A stretch of 64,000 nt of DNA from Paenibacillus dendrobii (GTDB taxonomy: Bacteria > Bacillota > Bacilli > Paenibacillales > Paenibacillaceae), in NCBI RefSeq assembly GCF_009807035.1, contig NZ_WUBI01000001.1:2914001-2978000 (forward strand), written 5' to 3'. Below, in pieces: positions 9,995 to 20,311 of this stretch (positions are counted from its first letter, which is position 1; each line of letters begins with the position of its first letter). The notes beneath the pieces are model-generated. The model did no database searches. It saw nothing but the letters and a program-made list of their open reading frames with translations, and was not told the origin of the DNA. The position numbers and the translations under genes are program-made.

Positions 9995-11545
9995 TTAATT
10001 CATCTGCATCTCTTGCTTTTCATCCTCCGCTGATAAAACCGCACTATTGCAGGCTGCCACGTAAGCCAGACCTGCAGCCATGACAATATCATGGTGAACA
10101 GCGGTACCCCGGTAGGTTTTACCTTTCCGTTCGACGCTCACCGCAGCTTCCGCATGGGCATCTTCGCCGCCGCTCAAAGAATGCAGCTCCAAATCGCCAA
10201 ACGTAATCTCGGCATCAATGCCTTGGCTGATTGCTGCAATAACGGCTTCCAGCGGTCCGTTGCCCATACTTGAATGGGATGACTCGCGGTTCTCATGCAG
10301 ATGATGCAGAGTAACCGCCGCGACACGGTTGGAGGCACTGCCCGCCACGACCTGCACATCCCCCAGCTCATATACTTGTGTAGGTCTTCCCAGCGACTGG
10401 CTGACCATCTGCAGCAGCTGATTATCACTGACCACCTTCAGCTGATCCGCCGCTTCTTTAAATACATTGTAGAATTCGTTGAGCTCCTCGCCCTGAATCT
10501 CGATTCCATAACGGGCCAGACGATCACGGAGAGCATGGCGTCCGGAGTGTTTGCCGAGAATGATCATACTCCGCGGAATGCCCATTTTTTCCGGATTCAT
10601 AATTTCATAAGTACTGCGGTCCTTCAGCAAGCCGTCCTGATGAATGCCGGATTCATGCTGGAAAGCGTTACGACCCACGATCGGTTTATTATAGGCCATC
10701 GGAAAATGCATCGCCCCGCTGATGATCCGTGATGTTTCATATAACTTATCAATGGCGATGCCCGTAGTGAAACCCAGCGCGTCACCTCTCGTTTCAAGCG
10801 CCATGACCAGTTCTTCCAAAGCTGCGTTGCCTGTACGCTCTCCAATTCCGTTCACAGTTACTTCGACCTGGGATGCTCCATTTTGGATCGCTGCCAGGCT
10901 ATTGGCTACCGCAAGACCCAAATCATTATGACAATGGGCACTGTATTGCACAGTTTGGCCGCCTCTGGCTTCTTCACGAACACGGCGGAACATATTGCCG
11001 TATTCTTGAGGCAATGCGTAACCAACAGTATCGGGCAGGTTAATGATGGATGCACCTTCCTCGATCGCCACCTCTACCATTTCGATCAGATCCTCAATCC
11101 GCGTGCGTGTCGCATCCATAGCCGTAAATTCAACCACATCGGAGAATTGTCTGGCATACGCGGTCATCTCCCGTGCCAAGGCTACAGCTTCCTTCCGGGT
11201 TTTGCGCATTTGATGCTGCAGATGAATATCCGAGGAAGAAATGAACAGATGAATCCGACGGCGTGCGGCATCTTGGGTCGCCTTGACCGCCGCTTCGATA
11301 TCGCCTTTGACGGCGCGGGCAAAGCCGCAGATCTCCACCTGCTGGAACCTGCGCGAAATCTCCTGTACCGCGGCAAATTCACCGGGGCTCGAAATGGGAA
11401 ATCCCGGCTCAATGACATCTACACCCAGTTCGATCAGCTTCGCGGCAAGTGGAATTTTTTGCTCCGGCTTCACGCTTGCGCCTGGTGCCTGTTCTCCGTC
11501 ACGCAGCGTTGTATCAAAAATTTGAATTCTTTTTTTATCGGTCAT
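9995..11545 (-). CDS. leuA: 2-isopropylmalate synthase
   Basis: 516 residues. The N-terminal HMGL-like TIM barrel begins FDTTLRDGEQAPGASV, carries the metal-binding HCHNDLGLAVAN near residue 200 and GRNAFQHESGIHQDG, and is followed by the C-terminal leucine-sensing domain (about 390-510). It condenses acetyl-CoA with 2-oxoisovalerate, the first step dedicated to leucine. The C-terminal domain suggests leucine feedback inhibition, and the two leucine T-boxes upstream add transcriptional control. It has its own promoter and terminator and no leuBCD neighbours, so it is monocistronic here. The length fits LeuA; citramalate or homocitrate synthase is less likely given the leucine leaders. An AGGAGG site lies just upstream of the ATG. 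Confidence 0.95.
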   Translation of the reverse strand: MTDKKRIQIFDTTLRDGEQAPGASVKPEQKIPLAAKLIELGVDVIEPGFPISSPGEFAAVQEISRRFQQVEICGFARAVKGDIEAAVKATQDAARRRIHLFISSSDIHLQHQMRKTRKEAVALAREMTAYARQFSDVVEFTAMDATRTRIEDLIEMVEVAIEEGASIINLPDTVGYALPQEYGNMFRRVREEARGGQTVQYSAHCHNDLGLAVANSLAAIQNGASQVEVTVNGIGERTGNAALEELVMALETRGDALGFTTGIAIDKLYETSRIISGAMHFPMAYNKPIVGRNAFQHESGIHQDGLLKDRSTYEIMNPEKMGIPRSMIILGKHSGRHALRDRLARYGIEIQGEELNEFYNVFKEAADQLKVVSDNQLLQMVSQSLGRPTQVYELGDVQVVAGSASNRVAAVTLHHLHENRESSHSSMGNGPLEAVIAAISQGIDAEITFGDLELHSLSGGEDAHAEAAVSVERKGKTYRGTAVHHDIVMAAGLAYVAACNSAVLSAEDEKQEMQMN

Positions 11546-11804
11546 GGGATGGTCCTCCTTAAGTTTTCTTTTATATATTCGGTTGCCTTAGCCACCATAA
11601 CTGTTTTTCATCACATGTCTTCATGCTTCGATCATGGATCTAATTAGAGTCGATGCCCGGAGGTCACCGCCGATGCTATCTTCACTTTTGCTCGATTTAA
11701 GAACCTGGTTGTTCTTTTTTTGAAACCGCATGTCGACTTGCGGCTTCCCTTCACCCGCCCACTGCTGCCGGCAGCAAAGCACTATGCTTCGTATAAAAGC
11801 ATAC

Positions 11805-12115
11805 AAAAAAGCCTGCCATCTCTTGTTATCAAGAGACGGCAGGCTTTTCACCCTCCGCGGTACCACTCTTCTTGGTGCTCTCCGATCCTTGCCGGTTAGA
11901 AAACACCCTCCTCATTCTTCACATCTCGTCATATTTCAGATGTGAAGCATCCCTGTAACGGGGGCTAGCCGTTATTCGGTGTAATCAGGAAGATTCCATT
12001 TCCACCGTTCCGCTCACGGGCGAGATTCAAAGGATTCTGCCACTGCGTCGCACCAACCCGCAGCTCTCTGTCAAGATCAGAATTCCTTTTACTGCTCCCG
12101 TTCATCGCGTTTTGT
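11805..12115 (-). promoter_or_regulatory. T-box riboswitch, leucine-specific, promoter-distal copy
   Basis: On the minus strand the leader has a Stem I beginning GCGATGAACGGGAGCAG (about 12110), the GNTG-type distal element GGTTGGTGCGACG, a specifier loop with AATCTCGCC (CUC at 12024-12022), the T-box AAGAGTGGTACCGCG (11870-11856) and a 16-bp terminator stem with a T-run (11846-11805). UGGU in the T-box bulge would pair with an A-ending discriminator, as in tRNA-Leu. The 260 bases between its terminator and leuA hold nothing else I recognise. Confidence 0.9.
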
Positions 12116-12147
12116 ATATGAAAGTCAAAGTCCTTATTTGAGAATAC

Positions 12148-12453
12148 AAAAAAGCCTGCCATCTCTATGCAAGAGACGACAGGCTGTTAACCTTCGCGGT
12201 ACCACTCTTGTTGCTCCTCTTCTTCCTAATACGGAATCCAAGAAACCCCTCAATTGCCTCTTACGGTGGCTAACCGTAGCAGTATACTATCCGGTGTGCA
12301 CGACCGGTCCGGATATCGATCCGGCATTTCCACTGCTCCGCTTCCAGGCGAGTTGCAGGTTCCTTCGACTGCGTTGCACCATCCCGCAGTTCTCTAACGT
12401 CCCGGATTCCTACTGCTCCTGTTCATTGCGTTTGCTCATATCCATTTGAATTT
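12148..12453 (-). promoter_or_regulatory. T-box riboswitch, leucine-specific, promoter-proximal copy
   Basis: Same architecture as the downstream copy: Stem I start AACGCAATGAACAGGAGCAG (12433-12413), GGATGGTGCAACG apical element, specifier loop CAACTCGCC with CUC at 12352-12350, T-box AAGAGTGGTACCGCG (12209-12195), and terminator GCCTGTCGTCTCT/AGAGATGGCAGGC plus T-run (12186-12148). The two copies are in series with about 30 bases between them and no visible promoter in the gap, so both must antiterminate for leuA to be read. Confidence 0.9.
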
Positions 12454-12459
12454 GAAATG

Positions 12460-12488
12460 ATTATACGATCTCATCCAAATGCTGTCAA
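12460..12488 (-). promoter_or_regulatory. Consensus sigma-A promoter of the leuA leader
   Basis: TTGACA (12488-12483), 17-base spacer, TATAAT (12465-12460) on the minus strand: a full consensus match. It lies 38 bases after the tsaD stop, separating leuA control from the tsa operon. Confidence 0.93.
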
Positions 12489-12526
12489 CAGGTATTTATG
12501 AAGATGATATCCATTCAAGCGCCTAT

Positions 12527-13573
12527 TTATTCCTGTACGGACCACTCTTCAAGCGAAAATTGCGGCATGGCCTTCATATCCAGAGCCGTAAATTTCTGCT
12601 CCTTCCACTTCAGATAAGCAGCAGCGCCGATCATGGCCGCATTATCCGTGCAATATTCGAACGGCGGGATGATCAATTCAATGCCTTCCAATTGGCACTG
12701 CCGGTCCAGTTCCTTGCGCAAACCGCGGTTGGCAGCTACGCCGCCGCAAAGAAGCAGCTGTTTGGCGTCATATGCTCTGACAGCACGGATGGCTTTGGTA
12801 ACAAGCACCTCCACGACGGATTCCTGGAATCCGCGTGCAACAGCGCTTTCGACCACCGGCTCGCCGCGCATTTTGCGCTGGTTCACGACATTCAGCACCG
12901 CTGATTTCAAACCGCTGAAGCTGAAATCATAGGAATCCGGCTCCAGCCATACGCGCGGAAGATCGACAGCTTCCTCCGCTTCCAGTGCAAGTCGGTCTAC
13001 ATGGGGTCCTCCCGGATACGGGAATCCGATGGCGCGTGCGACTTTATCATAAGCCTCGCCCACGGCATCATCGCGTGTTCGACCGATCACTTCGAAGCTG
13101 CCTTCCGATTTCATGTATACCAGATCCGTGTGCCCTCCGGATACGACCAAGGCCATGCATGGATACTTGATATCCGCTACAAGCCGGTTGGCATAGATAT
13201 GCCCGGCAATATGGTGTGTACCAATAAGCGGTTTATTCAACGCCATGGCCAAGCTGGTGGCGGCAACAACGCCAACCAACAACGCCCCAACCAATCCTGG
13301 CCCTTGCGTAACGGCGATTGCCGAAAGTTCCTGAAGGCCGATGCCTGCCTTGTTCACGGCTTCTTCCAGCATCAGCGTAATATTCTCCACATGCTTGCGT
13401 GAAGCAACTTCCGGCACAACGCCGCCAAAAGCTTTATGGGTTTCAATCTGGCTGGCGATCAGATTGCTCAGTACCTCTGTGCCGTCTTTAACAACGGCAA
13501 CGGAAGTCTCGTCACAACTGGTCTCTACCGCCAAAATATAACAGGGTTCATGTTCGTTATGCAATTCACTCAT
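12527..13573 (-). CDS. tsaD: tRNA t6A synthase catalytic subunit TsaD
   Basis: 348 residues of the Kae1/Qri7/YgjD fold. It starts with the ATPase segment LAVETSCDETSVAVV and has the metal ligands in ASRKHVENI and THHIAGHIYA (near residues 110 and 137), then VVSGGHTDLV. With TsaB and TsaE it transfers threonylcarbamoyl from TC-AMP to A37 of ANN-decoding tRNAs. Last gene of tsaE-tsaB-rimI-tsaD; its start overlaps the stop of rimI by one base (13573). TsaC/YwlC, which makes TC-AMP, is not in the window. Confidence 0.97.
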   Translation of the reverse strand: MSELHNEHEPCYILAVETSCDETSVAVVKDGTEVLSNLIASQIETHKAFGGVVPEVASRKHVENITLMLEEAVNKAGIGLQELSAIAVTQGPGLVGALLVGVVAATSLAMALNKPLIGTHHIAGHIYANRLVADIKYPCMALVVSGGHTDLVYMKSEGSFEVIGRTRDDAVGEAYDKVARAIGFPYPGGPHVDRLALEAEEAVDLPRVWLEPDSYDFSFSGLKSAVLNVVNQRKMRGEPVVESAVARGFQESVVEVLVTKAIRAVRAYDAKQLLLCGGVAANRGLRKELDRQCQLEGIELIIPPFEYCTDNAAMIGAAAYLKWKEQKFTALDMKAMPQFSLEEWSVQE

Positions 13574-14091
13574 CAGTATGCTTCGCTTCCTTCCTCACTG
13601 CCATAAGCGCTGCCGCGCTCCGGCAGATCCGCCCACATGATCATGGCATCCTCATGGTTATCCGAATAATAACCTTTGCGGAGTCCCGCAGGCTTAAATC
13701 CCATTTTACGATATAAGTTTTGTGCCACGTCATTCGAGACTCTGACCTCGAGCGTCATCCGCAGCATTCCCAGCTGCGACGCGGTTTTCATCAGTTCACG
13801 CAATAAACGTTCTCCCCATTTACGGCCCCGGTATGCCTGGAGTACGGCAATATTGGTGACATGCGCTTCGTCAATTACCGTCCACATGCCCGCATATCCA
13901 ACCGGCTGACCCAGATATTGCATGATCATATACCTTGCAAAATGGTTCTGCGTCAGCTCATTACGGAAAGCTTCCTCCGTCCAGGGAAGCGTGAAGGCTT
14001 CATGCTCGATCACCATCACGTCCGGAATATCCTCCAGCGCCATTTGCCGGAAGGTCAGACCTTCGTTATTCGGGTATAGCTCCTGCTCCAT
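13573..14091 (-). CDS. rimI: Ribosomal-protein-alanine N-acetyltransferase RimI-type
   Basis: 172 residues from the ATG at 14091; a GTG at 14115 overlapping the tsaB stop as GTGA is an equally possible start, since neither has an ideally spaced ribosome site (GGGAG is 14 bases before the ATG). It is a single GNAT domain with EHEAFTLPWTEEAF near residue 35, the acetyl-CoA loop LQAYRGRKWGERLLREL and NLYRKMGFKPAGLRKGYY. RimI acetylates the N-terminus of S18 in E. coli; in Firmicutes the target is less certain. Coupling to tsaB and tsaD is conserved in Bacilli (ydiD). Confidence 0.92.
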   Translation of the reverse strand: MEQELYPNNEGLTFRQMALEDIPDVMVIEHEAFTLPWTEEAFRNELTQNHFARYMIMQYLGQPVGYAGMWTVIDEAHVTNIAVLQAYRGRKWGERLLRELMKTASQLGMLRMTLEVRVSNDVAQNLYRKMGFKPAGLRKGYYSDNHEDAMIMWADLPERGSAYGSEEGSEAY

Positions 14092-14111
14092 GACTCTATG
14101 ACAGACTCCCT

Positions 14112-14882
14112 TCACGGCTTGCGCAGGAGCTTCTCAGCTTCCGCCAGCTGCGTATAATTAGGCACCAGACGGTGCACGTCATCTCCTTCTCCATGCATAA
14201 GCCGTTCTGCTCCCAGCCGGCCAACCGCTTCACCCTCCATATCACATACCGCGATATGAAGACGTTCGCCCAGCAGCGGGCGCAGACGTTCTATTGCAGC
14301 CTCATGATTACCGGGTTCGCCTACAAACCAGACCCCTTCAGGTTGATCTTTCTCCGGTGTATCCGTCCATAGACGGCTTATCTCTTCGACCCATTGATCC
14401 ATTAAACGGATCGCATCCTCTTGCATGCGTACAGGCATGTTGTTTCCTTTTGCTTGAAATAACGCCGTATACGCCTGCCCTCTTCTGGCATCCATTAACG
14501 GGATGATCCAGTTGTCGCCGCTTCCCCTGCCCTCAGCGGTCAGAAGTCCGCTCCAAGCCAGAGCTTGCAAACTGGAAATCCCGGCAACCGGAATATTCCA
14601 GGCCCAGGCTAATGTTTTGGCAGCCGTTACGGCAATGCGCGTTCCCGTATATGATCCAGGTCCGATCCCTACCGCAATTCCGCTGACCTCGGACAAAGCC
14701 ACCCCGGCTTCCGCAAGTCCCTTTTGGGCAAGAGGCATCAGATGAACCGAATGATTGCGTTCCCCCGCCGCTTGGATGGTATGCAGCACTTTATCATTTT
14801 CCATAACGGCCAGGGCAAGACATGCGGTGGACGTATCCAGCGCCAAAAACCGCTTAAGCGGCTGTGATTGTGGTTGATTCAT
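14112..14882 (-). CDS. tsaB: tRNA t6A complex subunit TsaB
   Basis: 256 residues from the ATG at 14882, whose ATGA overlaps the tsaE stop codon; in-frame sequence farther upstream lies inside tsaE. It has the ASKHA-like FLALDTSTACLALAVME start and VGIGPGSYTGTRIAVT near residue 85, with a degenerate second half typical of TsaB. TsaB dimerises with TsaD and scaffolds the t6A transfer complex. Length is at the upper end for the family because of a mid-protein loop. Confidence 0.95.
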   Translation of the reverse strand: MNQPQSQPLKRFLALDTSTACLALAVMENDKVLHTIQAAGERNHSVHLMPLAQKGLAEAGVALSEVSGIAVGIGPGSYTGTRIAVTAAKTLAWAWNIPVAGISSLQALAWSGLLTAEGRGSGDNWIIPLMDARRGQAYTALFQAKGNNMPVRMQEDAIRLMDQWVEEISRLWTDTPEKDQPEGVWFVGEPGNHEAAIERLRPLLGERLHIAVCDMEGEAVGRLGAERLMHGEGDDVHRLVPNYTQLAEAEKLLRKP

Positions 14883-15373
14883 TCTGTAGAGACTCCATTC
14901 TGTTTCAGACTTCTGCACCATTCTTCATAAGGCTCTCCGTAACCCTGCACCGTAATTCTCCGCTCTGTCTCACCAGTCGTTTCAAGATACAGATGCAGAT
15001 GCAGCTCCGGCAGCAGTTCCCGAACGATTTGTGCCCATTCCACGAGACTTACACCACTGCCGTAAAAGTATTCATCTAACCCAAGGTCCTCCGCCTCTTC
15101 CAACGACACCCGGTATACATCCATATGATAGAAAGGCAGACGCCCCTCATATTCTTTAATAATGGTAAACGTCGGGCTGTTTACGACTCCCTTCACGCCC
15201 AAGTGCTTGGCAAATGACTGTGAAAATGCCGTTTTCCCTGCTCCCAAATCTCCGTCCAGACCGATTACAGCGCCAGGAAAAGCCGCCTTGGCGAGCCATG
15301 CAGCCAGCGCCTCGGTATCCTTCGGACTATGGGAGGTATAAACAAACGGTTCCCCGTTCTGATTATGTTCCAA
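14879..15373 (-). CDS. tsaE: tRNA t6A complex ATPase TsaE
   Basis: 164 residues with the P-loop GDLGAGKT (41-48), NSPTFTIIKEY and the YHMDVYRV segment that defines the family. ATP hydrolysis by TsaE resets the TsaB-TsaD complex. It is first in the four-gene tsa operon; in B. subtilis thiL precedes it, but no thiL is present here. The upstream spacer 15374-15607 should contain the operon promoter, which I could not fix, and the terminator of the next gene. Confidence 0.96.
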   Translation of the reverse strand: MEHNQNGEPFVYTSHSPKDTEALAAWLAKAAFPGAVIGLDGDLGAGKTAFSQSFAKHLGVKGVVNSPTFTIIKEYEGRLPFYHMDVYRVSLEEAEDLGLDEYFYGSGVSLVEWAQIVRELLPELHLHLYLETTGETERRITVQGYGEPYEEWCRSLKQNGVSTE

Positions 15374-15564
15374 TCCCTTGACCCACCTTCAGTATCTTTT
15401 CCATCTCATAACTTGTCCTTAATTATATCGGTCTGCCTCCTTGCCCGCAAGGACGAGCCAAGGCATCTTCTGATTTTCCCTCTTGATTCTTAGCTGCGCA
15501 AAAGTGCTCCGTCATTGCATCTTCCAAACGGATATCTCGTCCTCATATATTGTTTATTCTACGC

Positions 15565-15590
15565 CAAAAGACCCGCAATAGCTGCGGGCC
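15565..15590 (-). terminator. Terminator of the flavin monooxygenase/Dpp-type operon
   Basis: CCCGCA-GCTAT-TGCGGG stem followed on the minus strand by TCTTTT, about 20 bases after the stop of the last gene. Confidence 0.75.
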
Positions 15591-15607
15591 TTTGCATTAT
15601 TAAACGG

Positions 15608-16684
15608 TCAGGAAACGGCTGCTTCCCCTTCTACGGACAGAACCGGCCTACTCTCCCACACGGTGCTTGGAATCTCGCGTCTGAGCACAGGCAGCACTTC
15701 CTCGGCAAAACGCTGCAGCTGCTCCTCTTGCTCCGATTCCGTCAATCCGTCGACGCTGATGCTCAGCACCTGATGGCCGAAGGCCTCATGGTAATTCAAA
15801 ATCTTACCGATCACCTGCTCCGGGCTGCCGATCAATGCCGGGCCGTTCTCGATCATGTCCTCCAGACTGACGAACGGCGACTGGTTATGCTTCGAGGATT
15901 CGGTTGCGCTAAACGCGCTGTAATAGGGTTTATAACGGCGGATCGCCTCCTCGGTCGTGGTTCCGAGATAAAGGCTGCCCGAGCCCGCTCCAACAACGGC
16001 ACGTGCCGGATCATGCCCATAATGGGCCAGCCGCTCGCGGTAATGATCGATCAGGGCTTTGTACTTGCTCTGCGGATGGAAGGAGTTCGAGGAGAAAATA
16101 GGCTCCCCGAACTGTGCCGCCAGCTCTGTCGAGAGCGTGCTGGACGCGCTGCCGTGCCATATCGGTATGGACTGCTGGTAAGGCCTCGGATACGTCGTCA
16201 CCTGCTCCAAATTTGGACGGTATTTGCCTTCCCAGGTTACGTTCTCCTCCGTCCATAGCCTTTTCAGGAGTCGGTAACGTTCGGCCATGGATTCCCACTG
16301 CTCCTCTTCCGTGATGCCGAAAAGAGGATAATGCCGCGGATCATTCCCCTTTCCGATGATCATTTCCAGGCGGCCGCCCGACAGGTGGTCCAGCGTGGCA
16401 TAATCCTCGGCGACCCGCACTGGATCGAGAACGCTCAGCACCGTCACTGTAGTCAGCAGGCGAATTCGCGATGTTTGGGCGGCGATGGCCGTCAATACGA
16501 CGGGCGGCGAGGAAGACAGGAACGGAGCGCCATGCCGCTCGCCTACGCCGTAAGCATCAAAGCCGAGCTTCTCGGCAAGTACGGCCTGACGGATGACGTT
16601 CCGGAATTTTTGCTGCGCCGTCCACGACTCTCCTGTGACGGCATTGGGAAGATTCATCATTAAACTAAACAACGCGACCTTCAT
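15608..16684 (-). CDS. LLM-class flavin-dependent oxidoreductase (luciferase-like)
   Basis: 358 residues of the bacterial luciferase TIM-barrel fold. Typical elements are FDAYGVGERHG near residue 45, SSSPPVVLTAIAAQTSRIRL, and SGGRLEMIIGKGNDP, the flavin-phosphate region. Such enzymes use reduced FMN and oxygen to oxidise or cleave small molecules. Its ATG overlaps the stop of the MFS gene (ATGA), making it the last cistron of a seven-gene operon that also encodes an Opp-type importer. Substrate unknown; a role in organosulfur or related catabolism is inferred from the neighbours. Confidence 0.88.
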   Translation of the reverse strand: MKVALFSLMMNLPNAVTGESWTAQQKFRNVIRQAVLAEKLGFDAYGVGERHGAPFLSSSPPVVLTAIAAQTSRIRLLTTVTVLSVLDPVRVAEDYATLDHLSGGRLEMIIGKGNDPRHYPLFGITEEEQWESMAERYRLLKRLWTEENVTWEGKYRPNLEQVTTYPRPYQQSIPIWHGSASSTLSTELAAQFGEPIFSSNSFHPQSKYKALIDHYRERLAHYGHDPARAVVGAGSGSLYLGTTTEEAIRRYKPYYSAFSATESSKHNQSPFVSLEDMIENGPALIGSPEQVIGKILNYHEAFGHQVLSISVDGLTESEQEEQLQRFAEEVLPVLRREIPSTVWESRPVLSVEGEAAVS

Positions 16685-18267
16685 GATACGGACCCTCCTT
16701 TGAGCGAATCTGATGGTATGGCTTCATGCACGGCTGGATGGCTTGAACGGTCCTCGGTTCGATGTCGCATCCGTTTGCTTCGCAGAAGCAGCGCAAGCGG
16801 AATGGCTAAGGCCACCCCTGCACTTGCGAACAGAAAGGCATCATCGATGCTTTTCGTATAGGCTGTCAGGTGCAGCAATCCGCTTTCCCGTCCGGATGCT
16901 TCCGCACCGGTAAGCCCCGTCTCATGCACGTGCATCCGCGCATAAAAAAAGGAAGTAAACAAGCCGATCGAGACGGAGCTGAACACCTGCCGCAGCCAGT
17001 TGATCAGCGCCGAGGCATGGCCGGACTCGTGATCGGCGACCGCAGCCATAGCCGCGCTGGTTGCCGGCGTGAGCGCCAGCCCCGTTCCTACGTTCCGGAT
17101 GGACATCCAGATCAGGACCGACAGCAGCGTGGTATCCGCCCGCAATCCGCTGAAATGAAAGGTCGTCACCAGAAGAATGAGGCTCCCCGCGGCTATGAGC
17201 GTCGCAGGTCCCCAAGAGGGATATAGTTTGCCCGACAGGAAGGTGGCTAAGGTGAGGCATGCCGCCGCCGGCAGGAATAACAATCCGACTTGAAAGGAGC
17301 TCAGTCCTTGAACTTCCTCGAGGAAAAGAGGAATGAAGTAAACGCCGGAGTACAGCGCAAACGATAAAATAAGGGACACCCCCAAGCTGACGGCGAAGAC
17401 CGGGTTGCGGAACAGCCTTAAATTCAGCAGCGGCGTCTCCGTTCTCAGCTCATGAATGATAAAGAACAATGCACATAAACCTCCGGCAGCTGCACTTATC
17501 CAAGTCAGGGGAGAATTCGGCCCCCACTGATGCATATTCCCGAAAAGCAGGAGAAGAGCCATGCTTCCTGATGCCGCAAGCGCAAATCCCGCCATGTCCA
17601 AGCGTCTGCGTTCCCTTATGAGATCGGTCGGCAGAAGCAGCAAAGCCGCGACCCAGGCTGCGATTCCGACGGGAACCGTAACCAGGAAAATGAGATGCCA
17701 ATCATGCTGCTGCAGCCATCCGCTGAGCGAAGGTCCGATGGCCGTACCAAGCACCGTCGAGAAGGACCATACACTTACCGCAAATGGCTGTTTGGCCCGT
17801 GGCAGCACCTGGTAAATCATCGCCAGCGAAATCGGCTGGGTCAATCCGCAAAACAAGCCCTGCAGGATGCGAAATCCGATCAAAGCGTAGATGTTCCAGG
17901 AAAGCGCGCATAACAGCGAGCTTACGGTAATGCCCAGCAGCAGGAACAGAAATATCCTCTTGCCTCCGAACCGGTCGCTGACATAGCCGCTTATGGGCGC
18001 GATAATGCCGCAGGCTAGCGAGAACCCCGTGATGATCCACTGCACCGTGCTCAACTCGGTGTGAAAAATGCCTATGAAGCCGGGCATCGATACATTAAGG
18101 GAAACGACATGATACATGCCGACGAATGAACCGAGAAAAAGCGTTGCCAGGATGGGCCAAAAACGTACGTCCTTCTTGCCGTTCCCGGAAAGGCTTGATC
18201 CGGTATGCGCCTTGTAGGCTTCTTCTTGCATCGCTTGATCCTTCCGGCCTTCCAGCGAGCGGCTCAT
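16681..18267 (-). CDS. MFS transporter, DHA2 (14-TM, EmrB/QacA) family
   Basis: 528 residues with 14 predicted spans after a roughly 40-residue hydrophilic N-terminus. The motif A loop reads [14 protein letters not shown] and motif C-like [12 protein letters not shown] follows, both diagnostic for drug:proton antiporters. DHA2 exporters expel hydrophobic or cationic compounds using the proton gradient. It overlaps both the ATPase gene before it and the monooxygenase after it by ATGA, so translation is coupled. In this context it may export a by-product or toxic intermediate of the pathway; that is inference. Confidence 0.9.
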   Translation of the reverse strand: MSRSLEGRKDQAMQEEAYKAHTGSSLSGNGKKDVRFWPILATLFLGSFVGMYHVVSLNVSMPGFIGIFHTELSTVQWIITGFSLACGIIAPISGYVSDRFGGKRIFLFLLLGITVSSLLCALSWNIYALIGFRILQGLFCGLTQPISLAMIYQVLPRAKQPFAVSVWSFSTVLGTAIGPSLSGWLQQHDWHLIFLVTVPVGIAAWVAALLLLPTDLIRERRRLDMAGFALAASGSMALLLLFGNMHQWGPNSPLTWISAAAGGLCALFFIIHELRTETPLLNLRLFRNPVFAVSLGVSLILSFALYSGVYFIPLFLEEVQGLSSFQVGLLFLPAAACLTLATFLSGKLYPSWGPATLIAAGSLILLVTTFHFSGLRADTTLLSVLIWMSIRNVGTGLALTPATSAAMAAVADHESGHASALINWLRQVFSSVSIGLFTSFFYARMHVHETGLTGAEASGRESGLLHLTAYTKSIDDAFLFASAGVALAIPLALLLRSKRMRHRTEDRSSHPAVHEAIPSDSLKGGSVS

Positions 18268-20300
18268 AGCGGATCATGGCAGGCCGCGAAATGATCTGCA
18301 GCGATCTGGCGCAGCTGCGGTTCCTCTTCGCGGCATTTTGCCGTGGCCATTGGGCAGCGCGTATGAAACCGGCAGCCGGACGGCGGATTAGCCGGCGACG
18401 GGATTTCGCCCTCGATCCCGGCAAGGGGCTGGCCTTTTCCTTCGCCTGCTTGCGGAATCGAATCGATCAACGCGCGCGTGTACGGGTGGGCCGGCCGCAG
18501 GAACAGCTCCTCACTTGGAGCGATCTCCACCAGCTTGCCCAGGTACATCACGCCGATCCGATCCGATATATGCCTGACGATTTGCAGACCGTGGGCGATG
18601 AACAACGTCGTCAAACCCAATTGCTGCTGTAGATCCTGCAGAAGATTGATGATTTGGGCCTGCACGGATACATCCAGAGCAGACACCGCTTCATCCGCCA
18701 GAATGAAACGGGGATTCAGCGCGATGGCTCTCGCAATGCCGATGCGCTGCCGCTGCCCTCCCGAGAATTCATGCGGGTAGCGCTGCGCCCAAGCAGGATC
18801 AAGACCCACTAATCCCATCAGCTCATGGACCCGCTCCTTTAACCGGGAAGCGGGCAAGCCGTCATGGACCCGTAGCGGCTCCGCGATGCTGTCCCCGATG
18901 TTCCAGCGCGGATCAAGCGAACCGTAAGGATCCTGAAAAATCGTCTGCATATGTCGGCGCGCACGGCGCAGCTCGTGTCCTCCAAGCTCCGTGAGGTCCT
19001 GGCCCTCGAACAAGATCCGGCCCTGTGTCGCCCGTTCCATCTGCAGCAGCACCCGTCCAAGCGTCGACTTGCCGCTGCCGGATTCGCCGACCAAACCAAA
19101 GGTTTCCCGTTTGCGGATCGTGAAGCTTACATCATCCACGGCATGAATCAGCTTTCTTCGTTGGCCCAAGCCGCCGCCCCGGACCGGGTAATATTTCCGC
19201 AGGCCGGTAACCTCAAATAACGGGTCCTCGCATTCAGCCCGAATCAAACCGTCGGCTCCTCGCTGTATCCCTTGCGCTGAGAGAATCTGCACCGAGGCAT
19301 CAGGCTTCGCCAGCCAACCGTCCCTGCGTATTAATTCATCCGAATACCAGCAGGCAGCCCTGCTTCCGCCACTTCCCTCCAGCGGAGGAGCTTCGCGCGA
19401 GCAGCGTTCCGAGGCAAAAGGACAACGCGGATGGAATCTGCATCCTTCCGGCAGTGCCGATAGATTCGGGATCGAGCCTTCTATAGAGTACAGCTTCGTG
19501 CCGCGTACCGTATCCATCGTAGCTATGGAACGCAGCAATCCCCGGGTATAAGGGTGGCGCGGCAGATTGAACAGCTCATCCGCAGATGCTTCCTCCACGA
19601 TTTCACCTGCATACATCACCACGATCCGGTCAGCCATTTCCGCAGCGATCCCCAGATCATGGGTAATCAGCAGAATCGACATTCCGTATTCGGCTTGCAG
19701 GTCCTTAAGCAGCTGCAAGATCTGGGCTTGAATCGTGACATCCAGCGCCGTCGTCGGTTCATCCGCGATCAGCAGCTCCGGTCCGCAGGACAGCGCCATC
19801 GCAATCATGGCCCTTTGCAGCATGCCGCCGGACAGTTCGCCCGGGTACTGCTTCATGCGAAGCACAGGTTCAGGGATGCCCACGCGCTGCAGCAGCTTGA
19901 CCGCGCGTGCTTTCGCCTCGCGCTTCGAAACGCGTTCATGCTGCAGAATGGTCTCCTGGATTTGCTGTCCGATCATGAAGACGGGATCAAAGGCCGTCAT
20001 CGGTTCCTGAAACACCATGGCCATTTTTTTGCCCCGGAATCGTCGCAGTTCGCCCTCCGTCAACCGGCTTAAATCGGTGCCTTGAAGATACAGGCTCCCT
20101 TCCGTTATCCTTCCGTTCTCATGGTCGATCAAACGCATGATGGCCTTGGAGGTTACGGTTTTCCCGCTCCCGGATTCACCGACAAGGCATACCGTTTCTC
20201 CCGTCCCGATCCGAAGCGTCATGTCCCGGACGGCATTCAGCATCCCCCGCCGGGTGTGAAAATCGACGGACAGATGCTCCATGTCGAGCAGTGTGCCCAA
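18264..20300 (-). CDS. Fused double ATPase of an Opp/Dpp-type ABC importer
   Basis: 678 residues from a TTG at 20300, chosen because AGGAGGGAG lies 6-7 bases upstream; the ATG at 20282 is the alternative, and longer in-frame extensions run into the permease gene. Two complete ABC domains are joined: Walker A GESGSGKT and GESGSGKST, signatures [12 protein letters not shown] and [12 protein letters not shown], and two C-terminal oligopeptide-type cysteine motifs ([14 protein letters not shown] and [14 protein letters not shown]). These correspond to DppD and DppF/OppD and OppF joined in one chain, as in GsiA and YejF. It drives uptake through the two permeases encoded upstream. Confidence 0.94.
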   Translation of the reverse strand: MGTLLDMEHLSVDFHTRRGMLNAVRDMTLRIGTGETVCLVGESGSGKTVTSKAIMRLIDHENGRITEGSLYLQGTDLSRLTEGELRRFRGKKMAMVFQEPMTAFDPVFMIGQQIQETILQHERVSKREAKARAVKLLQRVGIPEPVLRMKQYPGELSGGMLQRAMIAMALSCGPELLIADEPTTALDVTIQAQILQLLKDLQAEYGMSILLITHDLGIAAEMADRIVVMYAGEIVEEASADELFNLPRHPYTRGLLRSIATMDTVRGTKLYSIEGSIPNLSALPEGCRFHPRCPFASERCSREAPPLEGSGGSRAACWYSDELIRRDGWLAKPDASVQILSAQGIQRGADGLIRAECEDPLFEVTGLRKYYPVRGGGLGQRRKLIHAVDDVSFTIRKRETFGLVGESGSGKSTLGRVLLQMERATQGRILFEGQDLTELGGHELRRARRHMQTIFQDPYGSLDPRWNIGDSIAEPLRVHDGLPASRLKERVHELMGLVGLDPAWAQRYPHEFSGGQRQRIGIARAIALNPRFILADEAVSALDVSVQAQIINLLQDLQQQLGLTTLFIAHGLQIVRHISDRIGVMYLGKLVEIAPSEELFLRPAHPYTRALIDSIPQAGEGKGQPLAGIEGEIPSPANPPSGCRFHTRCPMATAKCREEEPQLRQIAADHFAACHDPL

Positions 20301-20311
20301 AGTGCTCCCTC

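Noticed and set aside
16681..20300. Mobile element or genomic island borders around the 15.6-37.7 kb metabolic region
   Set aside because: No transposase, integrase, tRNA gene or flanking direct repeat could be found, although acquisition by transfer cannot be excluded.
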